Positions 57,317 through 64,000 of a stretch of DNA of 64,000 nt are shown here, piece after piece (the stretch's first letter is position 1; each line of letters starts with the position of its first letter). The notes under the pieces are model-generated. The model was not told the origin of the DNA. It did not search any database and saw only the letters and a list, made by a program, of their open reading frames with translations. Origin of the DNA: Microbacterium marinum (lineage in GTDB: Bacteria; Actinomycetota; Actinomycetes; Actinomycetales; Microbacteriaceae). The position numbers and the translations under genes are program-made. The DNA lies in contig NZ_JACHMD010000001.1 of the NCBI RefSeq assembly GCF_014204835.1, positions 1,116,001-1,180,000 on the forward strand. Reading direction: 5' to 3'.

Positions 57317-58629
57317 TCAGAACGGGGGGAGTGTGAGGTCGGCAGGGGTGAAGGCGACGGCCGGGGTGGGTGCGTCTTCTCTGTAGGTCCTGCCGAGGGG
57401 TGAGGTCCATTCGAGGACGCCACCCGACAGTTGTCGGACCCTCCAGCTCGTGAATTGCTTCATCGAGTGATGTCGCTGGCACAGGTGGCAAAGGTTGCAG
57501 GTGTGGGTCTTCCCGCCGAGCGCGTGATCCACGTTGTGGTCGATTTCGCAGCGTATCGCGGCTTGCCGGCATCCCGGGAACCTGCAGTGTTGGTCGCGGG
57601 CCTGCAGGTAGCGGCGCATCTTCTCCGGGACCCGGTACGAGTCGACTGCGAGTACCGAGCCGGTGACGGGATGGGTGACGAGTCGCTCCCATTGCGTGTT
57701 CCCGCCGGCGAGGACGCGGGCGGTGGCGGGGTCGATCGGTGAACGACCCACCAGGTCGCAGGATCGTGGTCGTCGCCGGCGAGTGCGTGGGCGGGGATGA
57801 CGACCTGGATGCGGGCTCGGATCTTTCCGAGCGGCCCGGCGGTGGTTCCGCTGGTGTCGTCGAGGGCAGGGGTTCCTGCGAGGAGGAGGTCGGCGAGGAG
57901 GTCTGCGCGGACCTGCTCCATGGTGCGCGCGTCAGTGGCGACGATTTCGGCGTCTACACCCGCGGCGCGTTCGCCACGGGTGTCGACGATCGCCCGCCCC
58001 ATCCGGGTGAGCCGGTCGTGGATGCCTTCCGCGAGGGCGGTGGGCATCTTCGCGATCAGCTCGCTCATCCCGTCTGAGGTGGGCACGATCCGCACGCACC
58101 GCCCGGCGGCGGCTTCCTCGTGGCGTTCCTGGAACGACCGGGGGTGCAGGTGCTGCGCGAGCATCTCGAGGGTCGGGCGGACCCGGTTGGGGGTGTCGCG
58201 TTCGCACTTCGGGATTGCGGCGTCCGCGAACACGCCCCGCAGGTCGGGCGGCAGCACACTCCCCGCGGCGACGATCGTCAGCACGTGCGCGCGCACGATG
58301 CGCCCGGCTTCCCACGCCTCGAGGGCGGTGGGGTAGTCCTCCACGATCGTGCGGGCCTCGTCGATCCGGCGCTGCATCGTCCTGTCCGCGACCCGCATGA
58401 TCGCGCCGAGCTCCGCCGCGATCGACCGCAGCACCATGTCCTGCTCACGGACCCGAGCGGGTGAGCCCGCCGCCGTTTGCTCGGCCAGGGCGGCCGCTGC
58501 AGCGAGCAGCCGGACTTCGCGGATCTGCACGGCAGTGGCATCCTGAGCCAGCCCTTCGAGCCCGTGCGCGAGCCCGGCAAGAGACGCCATGAAAGCGTCC
58601 GATCCGGGAGTCTCTGCGGGGCTGGTCAT
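57317..58629 (-). pseudogene. Frameshifted DUF222/HNH endonuclease of the 13E12 repeat family
   Basis: Two frames join into one 13E12-type protein. From 58629 the first gives DUF222 (GAIMRVADRTMQRRIDEART, then FQERHEEAAAGRCVRIVPTS) as far as AGDDHDPAT. At about 57750 the frame is lost, and the true continuation LVGRSPIDPATARVLAGGNT lies one frame over, running through the HNH core (CRFPGCRQAAIRCEIDHNVD and CHLCQRHHSMKQ) to 57317. Restoring one base in ACCTGGTGG rejoins the frames. The HNH residues themselves are intact. It is therefore either a recent pseudogene or a sequencing error. A copy of a 15-nt repeat lies on each side. Confidence 0.85.
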
Positions 58630-58764
58630 ACCTCCATTGTGGCGAGGGGTTCCGACATTGAGCGGGCCGAATCGACCCTCTCAACCCCAGATCAACATGA
58701 GAGAACATTCATCTTCGAGCGTCCAGATCGCGCAACTTTGGCGCCGTGGCATCCGCGATTCGCT

Positions 58765-58806
58765 GGGCGTTTCGTCTCGGTCGCTGCGCGTCCTCGCTCA
58801 GCGACC
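58765..58806. repeat. GGGCGTTTCGTCTCG repeat (copy 2) with a GGTCGCTG hairpin
   Basis: The exact 15-mer of 57260-57274 recurs at 58765-58779. It runs into an inverted repeat GGTCGCTG (58779-58786) and CAGCGACC (58799-58806), followed by GAAA that partly complements the TTTC of the 15-mer. It resembles a REP-like palindromic element. Confidence 0.6.
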
Positions 58807-58829
58807 GAAATCGCGAGTCCCGCGCGGCC

Positions 58830-58835
58830 TATCCT
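58830..58835 (+). promoter_or_regulatory. -10 box of the phosphoribosyltransferase-ung operon
   Basis: TATCCT at 58830-58835 would start transcription near 58842, leaving a short leader with AAAGGA before the GTG at 58861. Confidence 0.45.
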
Positions 58836-58860
58836 GGAGATCTCCGACGAAAGGATGCCG

Positions 58861-59358
58861 GTGACCGAGCGAGAGACGCTGACCTGGGACGGCTTCGGCC
58901 TGGCGACCCGTGACCTGGCGCGATCGATCGTCGCCGACGGGTTCGCGCCCGATGTCGTCGTCGCGATCGCCCGCGGCGGACTCCTGCCCGCCGGTGCGAT
59001 CGCGTACGGACTCGGCGTCAAGAGCTGCGGTGCGCTGAATGTCGAGTTCTACACCGGCATCGGCACGGTCCTCGACGCACCCGAACTCCTCCCGCCCGAC
59101 CTGGACCTGGGCTACCTGCCAGGGAAGCGCGTGCTCCTCGTCGACGACGTCGCCGACAGCGGCCGCACGCTCGCGCTCGCGGTCCGCATGCTCGAAGATG
59201 CCGGTGCCGACGTCCGCTCCGTCTGCATCTACACGAAGCCCGGCTCGGTGGCGACCCCCGACTACTCCTGGCGCGAGACCGATCTCTGGATCAACTTCCC
59301 GTGGTCGTTCCAGGGAACCGTCGCGCAGGAGGACGCCGGCCTGCCTGCGAGCGCCTGA
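58861..59358 (+). CDS. Purine-type phosphoribosyltransferase
   Basis: A 165-residue type I PRTase. The PRPP loop is [20 protein letters not shown], preceded by [20 protein letters not shown] and followed by the C-terminal DLWINFPW, the pattern of xanthine/hypoxanthine PRTases (Gpt-like) in purine salvage. The exact base is unproven. The GTG at 58861 is preferred because AAAGGA is 5 nt upstream; an ATG at 58855 in the same frame would have no spacer. The stop overlaps ung (TGATG). Confidence 0.8.
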   Translation: MTERETLTWDGFGLATRDLARSIVADGFAPDVVVAIARGGLLPAGAIAYGLGVKSCGALNVEFYTGIGTVLDAPELLPPDLDLGYLPGKRVLLVDDVADSGRTLALAVRMLEDAGADVRSVCIYTKPGSVATPDYSWRETDLWINFPWSFQGTVAQEDAGLPASA

Positions 59359-60041
59359 TGGCGAAGAGTCTCGCCGACCTGGCGGCCTCCGGGCTCATGG
59401 ATGCCGCGTGGGCGGACGCCCTCGCCCCCGTCGCGGACGACATCGCCGCTCTCGGGGACCGCCTGCGTGCGGCCGAGGGCGGGTACCTCCCCGCCGGAGA
59501 CCACGTCCTCCGCGCGTTCTCCCGTCCGCTGGGACATGTCAAAGTCCTCATCGTGGGGCAGGATCCCTACCCCACGCCGGGTCACCCCATCGGTCTGTCG
59601 TTCGCCGTGGAGCGGCACGTGCGCCCCCTGCCTCGGAGTCTCGCGAACATCTACGCCGAGCTCGAGTCCGATCTCGGCATCCCGCGCGCGGAGCACGGCG
59701 ACCTCTCGGCGTGGAGCGACCAGGGGGTCATGCTCCTGAACCGGGTGCTCACGGTCAGCCCTGGGCTCGCCGGCTCGCATCGCGGGTGGGGGTGGGAGAA
59801 GGTCACCGAGCACGCGATCCGCACGCTCGTCGCGCGGCGCTCGCCGCTGGTCGCGATCCTCTGGGGCCGGGATGCCGCGAATCTCCGGCCGCTGCTGGGG
59901 GACACGCCGATCGTCGAGTCCGCCCACCCGTCGCCGCTGTCGGCGCGGCGTGGCTTCTTCGGGTCGAGACCCTTCTCCCGCGCGAACGAGCTGTTGGCGG
60001 ACCAGGGGACGGAACCCGTCGACTGGCGGGTCGCACCCTGA
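59358..60041 (+). CDS. ung: Uracil-DNA glycosylase, family 1
   Basis: Base-excision repair enzyme removing uracil from DNA, 227 residues. The water-activating loop is [20 protein letters not shown] (catalytic Asp in [10 protein letters not shown]) and the DNA-intercalation motif is [17 protein letters not shown]. The ATG shares a base with the upstream stop (TGATG), so ung is translated with the PRTase. The start is set by that coupling and by the [21 protein letters not shown]-terminus. Confidence 0.96.
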   Translation: MAKSLADLAASGLMDAAWADALAPVADDIAALGDRLRAAEGGYLPAGDHVLRAFSRPLGHVKVLIVGQDPYPTPGHPIGLSFAVERHVRPLPRSLANIYAELESDLGIPRAEHGDLSAWSDQGVMLLNRVLTVSPGLAGSHRGWGWEKVTEHAIRTLVARRSPLVAILWGRDAANLRPLLGDTPIVESAHPSPLSARRGFFGSRPFSRANELLADQGTEPVDWRVAP

Positions 60042-60045
60042 CCCG

Positions 60046-60051
60046 TATGCT
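60046..60051 (+). promoter_or_regulatory. -10 box of the GNAT gene, leaderless
   Basis: TATGCT ends 6 nt before the ATG at 60058, just after the ung stop. Confidence 0.45.
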
Positions 60052-60057
60052 GGCCGC

Positions 60058-60684
60058 ATGTTGGAGGACGAGTACGACCGCGACCGGCGTCGTCTTCCCC
60101 GGCATCTGCGCTCGCGGCCCGAGCCGGAGCGTCCTTTCGCCTTCGAGCTGAGGCCTGCCGTCCGCACCGACATGGCGGACGTCCGCGAGATCTACAACTA
60201 CTACGTGACCAATTCGGTCGTCACGTTCGACGAGAAGCGCTGGACGCATCGTCGATGGGTGGAGAAGTTCGATCACCTGTCGAAGCTCGGACTGCCTTTC
60301 CTCGTGGCGGTCTCGCCGGCAGGCCAGGTGCTCGGCTACGGCCTCGTCTCGCCGTGGACCGGGGGCAAGAGCGGGTACCGCTACACCGTCGAGAACTCCA
60401 TCTATCTCGGTCAGGCCGCCGCGGGGAAGGGGCTCGGCAGGGCGCTGCTGGAAGCCCTCATCGCGGCGTGCGAGGAACGCGGCATCCGCGAGATGGTCGC
60501 CGTGATCAGCGACAAAGGCGCCGAAGCGTCGGTCGCGCTCCACGAGAAGCTCGGCTTCGTCGAGGTGGGACGAATGGGCAAGGTCGGGTACAAGTTCGGG
60601 CGCACCCTCGGCACGGTCTACCTGCAGAAGCACCTGACGCCGGTCAAACGGCCGTCGCTCCTGTCCCGACTGCGCTCGCGCTGA
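60058..60684 (+). CDS. GNAT-family N-acetyltransferase (PAT/phosphinothricin-acetyltransferase-like)
   Basis: A 208-residue protein whose residues 30-190 form a GNAT fold of the Pat/YncA subgroup: DVREIYNYYVTNSVVTFDE at the start, YTVENSIYLGQAAAGKGLGR (acetyl-CoA loop Q/A-x3-GKGLGR), SVALHEKLGFVEVGRMGKVG at the end. Members acetylate amino acids or small amines such as methionine sulfone. No substrate is implied here. The charged first 30 residues (EDEYDRDRRRLPRHLRSRPE) are not conserved. Confidence 0.85.
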   Translation: MLEDEYDRDRRRLPRHLRSRPEPERPFAFELRPAVRTDMADVREIYNYYVTNSVVTFDEKRWTHRRWVEKFDHLSKLGLPFLVAVSPAGQVLGYGLVSPWTGGKSGYRYTVENSIYLGQAAAGKGLGRALLEALIAACEERGIREMVAVISDKGAEASVALHEKLGFVEVGRMGKVGYKFGRTLGTVYLQKHLTPVKRPSLLSRLRSR

Positions 60685-60686
60685 CA

Positions 60687-60703
60687 GCGCCCGGTCAGGG
60701 CGC
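60687..60703. terminator. Short terminator between the GNAT and inhibitor genes
   Basis: GCGCCC (60687-60692) pairs with GGGCGC (60698-60703) around a 5-nt loop between convergent genes; it includes the stop codon of the inhibitor gene. Confidence 0.4.
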
Positions 60704-61069
60704 GTCGGCGGCGCAGGGTTCGCCACGGTCCCGGACGGCGTCGATGAGATCGCGCCACGCGCCACCGGCTTCCGCGTCGGCGAGGACCGCGCGTCGCTCG
60801 CCGGGCACCGCGTCGCCCCGAACCGGAGCGCCGGCAATCGCCGCCTCGCCGCTGCGTACATCATCCGCGGCGGTGATCTCCCACGTGAACTGGTCGGCGC
60901 CCGGCGCCTCGCCGGATGGTCGCTCCGCCTCCCAGGGGCACGCCGAGACGAGGTCGAACCATTCGGTGGCCTCGCTGCCGGCCGCGCTGACCCGCCAGGC
61001 CCGTCGGAGCCCCGCGAAGCCTCCGGTGCGCACGACGAGGATCGTCAGGTGCTCAGCTGTTGGCGACAT
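60695..61069 (-). CDS. Emfourin-type protealysin inhibitor
   Basis: A 124-residue small protein downstream of an M4 protease. Features of the emfourin family are HLTILVVRTGGFAGLRRAW at the start (beta-strand hairpin), then WFDLVSACPWEAE and a polar C-terminal domain containing DQFTWEITA. In Serratia, emfourin is encoded next to protealysin and inhibits it tightly. Here the ATG lies 17 nt inside the protease reading frame in another frame, so the inhibitor is probably synthesised with the enzyme. Confidence 0.78.
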   Translation of the reverse strand: MSPTAEHLTILVVRTGGFAGLRRAWRVSAAGSEATEWFDLVSACPWEAERPSGEAPGADQFTWEITAADDVRSGEAAIAGAPVRGDAVPGERRAVLADAEAGGAWRDLIDAVRDRGEPCAADAP

Positions 61070-62111
61070 CTCCCGTGACTCCGACGCCCTGCCACGCGGT
61101 GCGCACGGCGGCGGCCTCCTCCGACTCCTCACCGTACTCCCGCCCGGCGGTGTCGATCGTCGCGGCGGCGAACTCGGCGAAGCTCGACGCGGGGGAGAGC
61201 GTGCCGGAGGTGAGGGTCCGGTACCAGATCGTCCCCGCGCGCTCCCACGCGAAGCCGCCGAGTGCGAGCGCGACCAGGTGGAAGGCCTTGTTCGGGATGC
61301 CGGAGTTGATGTGCACGCCGCCGTTGTCACCGGAGGTCTCGACGTAGTCGCGCATGTGGGCCGGTTGCGGGTCGCGGCCCAGCACGTCGTCGTCGTAGGC
61401 GGTGCCGGGTGCGGCCATCGACCGCAGCGCGGAACCGCTGACCGCGTCGGTGAAGATGCCGGCGCCGATGAGCCACGTCGCCTCCGCTGCGGACTGGCCG
61501 CGCAGGTGCTGCTCGGTCAAAGCACCGATGACGTCGGCGATCGACTCGTTGAGGGCGCCGGACTGCCCCGAGTAGTCCAGGCCGCCGGCGTGCTCGATGA
61601 CACCGTGTCCGAGCTCGTGGGCGATCACGCTGACCGATTGCGTGAAGCCGGAGAAGATCTCTCCGTCCCCGTCGCCGAAGACCATGCGGCTTCCGTCCCA
61701 GAAGGCGTTGTCGTAGTCGCGACCGTAGTGCACGGAGGCGTTCAGCGGCCCGCCCGCGGCATCCAATCCGATCCGCTCGAAGGCCTGCCACAGGAAGTCG
61801 AAGGTGGCACCGAGGCCGTCGTACGCCTCATCGACGGCGGTGTCGCCGGTCGGCGCCCCACCCTCGCTGCGGACCAGGACGCCGGGGAGCTCCTCCCGGC
61901 CCATGGCATCGGAGATCCGTCGGTCGGGGTCGGGACTGGCGGCGAGGACGAGGGCGTCACCGTCGACGGAGAGGTCAATGTGCGCCGGCATCGGTCGATA
62001 CGCCCGCGGCAGGGCGAGGGTCGCGCGTGCGGCGGCGACAGCGGCGGGGAAGCGATCGACGGGAGCTGCCGCGAGTCGGGCGAGCAGGTAGGGAGGGACG
62101 ATCGCGTGCAT
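61053..62111 (-). CDS. M4-family metalloprotease, protealysin-like, without a signal peptide
   Basis: A 352-residue thermolysin-like zinc protease. The first 40 residues (HAIVPPYLLARLAAAPVDRF) are the short propeptide of protealysin-type enzymes. The zinc motif is VIAHELGHGVIEHAGG (HExxH), with the third ligand in ALNESIADVIGALTEQHL (the Glu of NExxxD), and the later catalytic His in GGVHINSGIPNKAFHLVA. No secretion signal is present, suggesting a cytosolic or non-classically exported role. Minus-strand TAGCGT (+ strand 62118-62123) lies 6 nt before the ATG. The inhibitor gene follows, overlapping. Confidence 0.92.
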   Translation of the reverse strand: MHAIVPPYLLARLAAAPVDRFPAAVAAARATLALPRAYRPMPAHIDLSVDGDALVLAASPDPDRRISDAMGREELPGVLVRSEGGAPTGDTAVDEAYDGLGATFDFLWQAFERIGLDAAGGPLNASVHYGRDYDNAFWDGSRMVFGDGDGEIFSGFTQSVSVIAHELGHGVIEHAGGLDYSGQSGALNESIADVIGALTEQHLRGQSAAEATWLIGAGIFTDAVSGSALRSMAAPGTAYDDDVLGRDPQPAHMRDYVETSGDNGGVHINSGIPNKAFHLVALALGGFAWERAGTIWYRTLTSGTLSPASSFAEFAAATIDTAGREYGEESEEAAAVRTAWQGVGVTGDVANS

Positions 62112-62117
62112 GGCCCC

Positions 62118-62123
62118 ACGCTA
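62118..62123 (-). promoter_or_regulatory. -10 box of the M4 protease-emfourin operon
   Basis: TAGCGT on the minus strand ends 6 nt before the ATG at 62111. Confidence 0.5.
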
Positions 62124-62148
62124 GCCCCGACCGGCGACACCGGCGCGG

Positions 62149-62943
62149 TCAGCGCCGCGGATCGATCACCGGGATCGAGGCCAGCAGGCGGCGGGTGTAG
62201 GCGACCTGCGGCTGGAGCAGCACCTTCTCGGTCGGCCCCTCCTCGACGACCCTGCCGTCCTTCATCACGATCACGTCGTCGCACAGGCTCTGCACGACGC
62301 CGATGTCGTGCGAGACCATGACGAGGGTCAGGCCGTCGCGCGCACGGAGCTCCCGGATCAGATCGAGGATCTGCGCCCGCACGGTCACATCCAGCGCGGA
62401 CAGCGGTTCGTCGCCCACGAGAAGCCGCGGACGGTGGACGAGCGCCCGGGCGAGTGCGATGCGCTGTCGCTGGCCGCCCGAGAACTCGTGCGGATAGCGG
62501 TCCGCGCTGTCGGAGGGGAGTCCCACGTCATCCAGCACCTGCCGGACCCGTGCGCGCCGGTCCACGTCCACGCCCAGTGCCCACAGCGGCTCGCCGACGA
62601 TGCGGCCGACGCTCATCCGCGGGTCGAGCGACGCATAGGGATCCTGGAAGACGATGCCCGTCTCGCGCCGGAGCCAGTGCAACGACGTGGCGGATGCCGC
62701 GGCATCCACATCCCGCCCGTCGAAACGGACCGTCCCCGATGTCGGTACGTCGAGTCCCAGCAGCAGCCGCACGAGGGTCGATTTGCCGGAGCCGGACTCT
62801 CCGATCACCCCGAGGGCCGAACCGGCGCGCACGTCCACATCGGCGTCCTCCAGTGCCGTGGCGAAGGTCCGTCGCGCGAACAGCGCGGTCCGCGGCAGGG
62901 GATGCCGGCGGGTGAGCCCACGTGCGGTGACGAGATCGGTCAT
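62149..62943 (-). CDS. Peptide ABC importer ATPase, OppF/DppF type
   Basis: A 264-residue ATP-binding subunit of the dipeptide/oligopeptide/nickel importer family. Walker A is [20 protein letters not shown], the signature is EFSGGQRQRIALARAL, and Walker B is RLLVGDEPLSALDVTVRAQI. TGIVFQDPYASLDPRMSVGR and the C-terminal VAYTRRLLASIPVIDP are characteristic of the OppF branch. It is the last gene of the operon as read leftward, coupled to the OppD-type ATPase by ATGA. Confidence 0.9.
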   Translation of the reverse strand: MTDLVTARGLTRRHPLPRTALFARRTFATALEDADVDVRAGSALGVIGESGSGKSTLVRLLLGLDVPTSGTVRFDGRDVDAAASATSLHWLRRETGIVFQDPYASLDPRMSVGRIVGEPLWALGVDVDRRARVRQVLDDVGLPSDSADRYPHEFSGGQRQRIALARALVHRPRLLVGDEPLSALDVTVRAQILDLIRELRARDGLTLVMVSHDIGVVQSLCDDVIVMKDGRVVEEGPTEKVLLQPQVAYTRRLLASIPVIDPRR

Positions 62944-63731
62944 CGGGTTCCCCCCGGTTTCCACAGCGTGGCGGTCGCGTCGCGGAGGAGGCCCTGGGTC
63001 ACGGGCGAGGTCGGAGACGTCAGGAGGGTCGCGAGCAGGCCTCGCTCGACGACCCGGCCGCCGTCGAGGACGACCGCATCGTCCGCGACCTGCGAGAGGA
63101 CCGCGAGGTCGTGCGTGATGAAGACGAGCGACATGCCGTCGTCGTCGACGAGCTGAGCCAGCAGGTCGAGGATCTCGGCCTGGATCGTCACGTCGAGGGC
63201 CGTCGTCGGCTCATCCGCGATCAAGAGGCGGGGGCGGCAGGCGAGAGCCATCGCGATCGCCACGCGCTGACGCTGCCCTCCGGAGAGCTGGTGCGGGTAG
63301 CGACGGACGAGGCGCTCCGGATCGGGCAGGCGCACGCGGCGCGCTTCTTCGATGGCCCGCGCCCACGCGTCGCGCCGCGAGACGCCTCGCTGGTGGATGC
63401 GGATCGACTCGGCGATCTGCCGACCGACGGTGCGGATCGGGTTGAGCGCGGTCTGCGGCTCCTGGAAGACCATCCCGATCTCGTCGCCGCGGATGCCGGC
63501 CAGCCGGCGCTCCGGCATCCCGAGGATCTCGCGTCCCTCCCACCGGACGCTGCCCGAGACCGTCGCGCCGTCGGGGAGGAGACCAAGCAGCGCGAGGGAG
63601 GTGAGGGACTTTCCCGACCCGGACTCGCCGATGAGCCCCATCCGCGCGCCGGGATCGACGACGAAGGACACGTCGTCGACGACCCGTCGACCCGCGATGT
63701 CGATGGTGAGGCCACGGACGTCCAGGCTCAT
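62940..63731 (-). CDS. Peptide ABC importer ATPase, OppD/DppD type
   Basis: A 263-residue ATPase partner. Walker A is [20 protein letters not shown], the Q loop is [20 protein letters not shown], the signature is [16 protein letters not shown], and Walker B is [20 protein letters not shown]. It overlaps the permease gene by ATGA upstream and the OppF-type gene downstream, so the module is one operon. The specificity would come from the substrate-binding protein, which is outside the window. Confidence 0.9.
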   Translation of the reverse strand: MSLDVRGLTIDIAGRRVVDDVSFVVDPGARMGLIGESGSGKSLTSLALLGLLPDGATVSGSVRWEGREILGMPERRLAGIRGDEIGMVFQEPQTALNPIRTVGRQIAESIRIHQRGVSRRDAWARAIEEARRVRLPDPERLVRRYPHQLSGGQRQRVAIAMALACRPRLLIADEPTTALDVTIQAEILDLLAQLVDDDGMSLVFITHDLAVLSQVADDAVVLDGGRVVERGLLATLLTSPTSPVTQGLLRDATATLWKPGGTR

Positions 63732-64000
63732 GCCGTCACCGCCGGGGTGTGCATGGTGGCGGCGCGGTGCGACCCTCCCCGCCGGGAGAGCGTCGGATCG
63801 GTGGCGTCCCGGAGACCGTCGCCCAAAAGATTGAAGCCCAGCACCGTGAGGGTGATGGCCAGACCCGGCCAGACGACCGATCCCGGGTGCACGGTGATGT
63901 ACTGCTGGAGCTCTGCCAGCAGCAGGCCCCACGAGGGCTCGGTGACCGTCGCCCCGAAGCCGAGGTACGACAGCCCCGCCTCGGCGAGGACGGCGACGGC
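63728..64000 (-). CDS. Peptide ABC importer permease, DppC/OppC type (partial)
   Basis: The last 90 residues of an integral membrane permease that leaves the right edge. The visible part contains the EAA-loop-flanking AEAGLSYLGFGATVTEPSWG, followed by LLAELQQYITVHPGSVVWPG and LAITLTVLGFNLLGDGLRDA. This order (LSYLG-F-G, W-G, G-D-x-L-R-D) is diagnostic of the DppC/OppC subunit. The stop overlaps the ATPase start (ATGA). The start lies beyond the window. Confidence 0.88.
   Translation of the reverse strand, partial: AVAVLAEAGLSYLGFGATVTEPSWGLLLAELQQYITVHPGSVVWPGLAITLTVLGFNLLGDGLRDATDPTLSRRGGSHRAATMHTPAVTA

Noticed and set aside
57740..57760. Programmed ribosomal frameshift in the HNH gene
   Set aside because: No slippery heptamer, internal Shine-Dalgarno or downstream structure is evident at the junction; a one-base deletion explains it more simply.

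Overview
This is chromosomal DNA from a high-GC (about 70%) actinobacterium, most likely Microbacterium or another member of the Microbacteriaceae. The evidence is two WhiB proteins, an MtrA-MtrB-LpqB operon, a SigH/RsrA-type sigma/anti-sigma pair, a fused Kgd 2-oxoglutarate decarboxylase, a GuaB1 paralogue, a PdtaS sensor kinase, a 13E12-type DUF222/HNH gene, and many genes with no leader. The placement comes from reading the sequence; no database was searched.

Layout. 1-6.8 kb: manA, whiB2, a large membrane glycosyltransferase, a DUF5719 protein, a degenerate zincin and a DUF3499 protein. 6.9-11.3 kb: ahcY, then a furA-katG peroxide-defence pair behind a strong palindromic operator. 11.4-17 kb: mtrA-mtrB-lpqB, comF and hpf, closed by a strong terminator. 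17-24.6 kb: a beta-lactamase-fold protein, a coiled-coil protein, secA, an AlaA-type aminotransferase, an Rv3235-like protein and a hypothetical. 24.6-31.5 kb: a stand-alone LysR DNA-binding domain overlapping a D-Ala-D-Ala carboxypeptidase, a small HTH protein, an orphan CpaB/CpaE-like pair, pdtaS, whiB1, a membrane protein and bcp. 31.5-41.1 kb: rsgA-aroA, sigH-rshA, a diacylglycerol-kinase-family lipid kinase, kgd and guaB1. As I recall the M. tuberculosis map, most of 0-35 kb parallels Rv3219-Rv3260.

41.1-51.7 kb: two tandem CNNM/CorC-type Mg2+ proteins behind a proline-rich leader ORF, an old yellow enzyme, NAD(P)HX dehydratase, a GT87-like membrane protein, a thiamine-binding protein with an MFS exporter, an SRPBCC protein coupled to an FAD amine-oxidase/desaturase-like enzyme, and metX. 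51.8-53.4 kb: a three-gene cassette (secreted protein with a short hydrophobic two-Cys tail, a coupled small protein, a hypothetical) lies between metX and metY. 53.5-64 kb: metY, an SDR, an MFS transporter, a frameshifted 13E12 HNH gene flanked by a repeat, a phosphoribosyltransferase-ung pair, a GNAT, an M4 protease overlapping an emfourin-type inhibitor, and a Dpp-type peptide importer running off the right edge.

Functional themes are envelope and cell-division control (MtrAB-LpqB, DacC, WhiB2), redox defence (FurA-KatG, SigH-RshA, Bcp, WhiB1), protein export (SecA), methionine biosynthesis and SAH recycling (MetX, MetY, AhcY), and Mg2+ homeostasis. Two sequence-level signals run through the window. 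One is a TANNNT -10 box usually 6 nt before the start codon, which implies widespread leaderless transcription. The other is a strongly over-represented heptamer, GGATGCC/GGCATCC. The best candidates for something new are the proline-rich leader ORF in front of the CNNM genes, the metY/metX cassette and the heptamer. No tRNA, rRNA, CRISPR or intact insertion sequence was seen, and no gene-free stretch exceeds about 230 bases.
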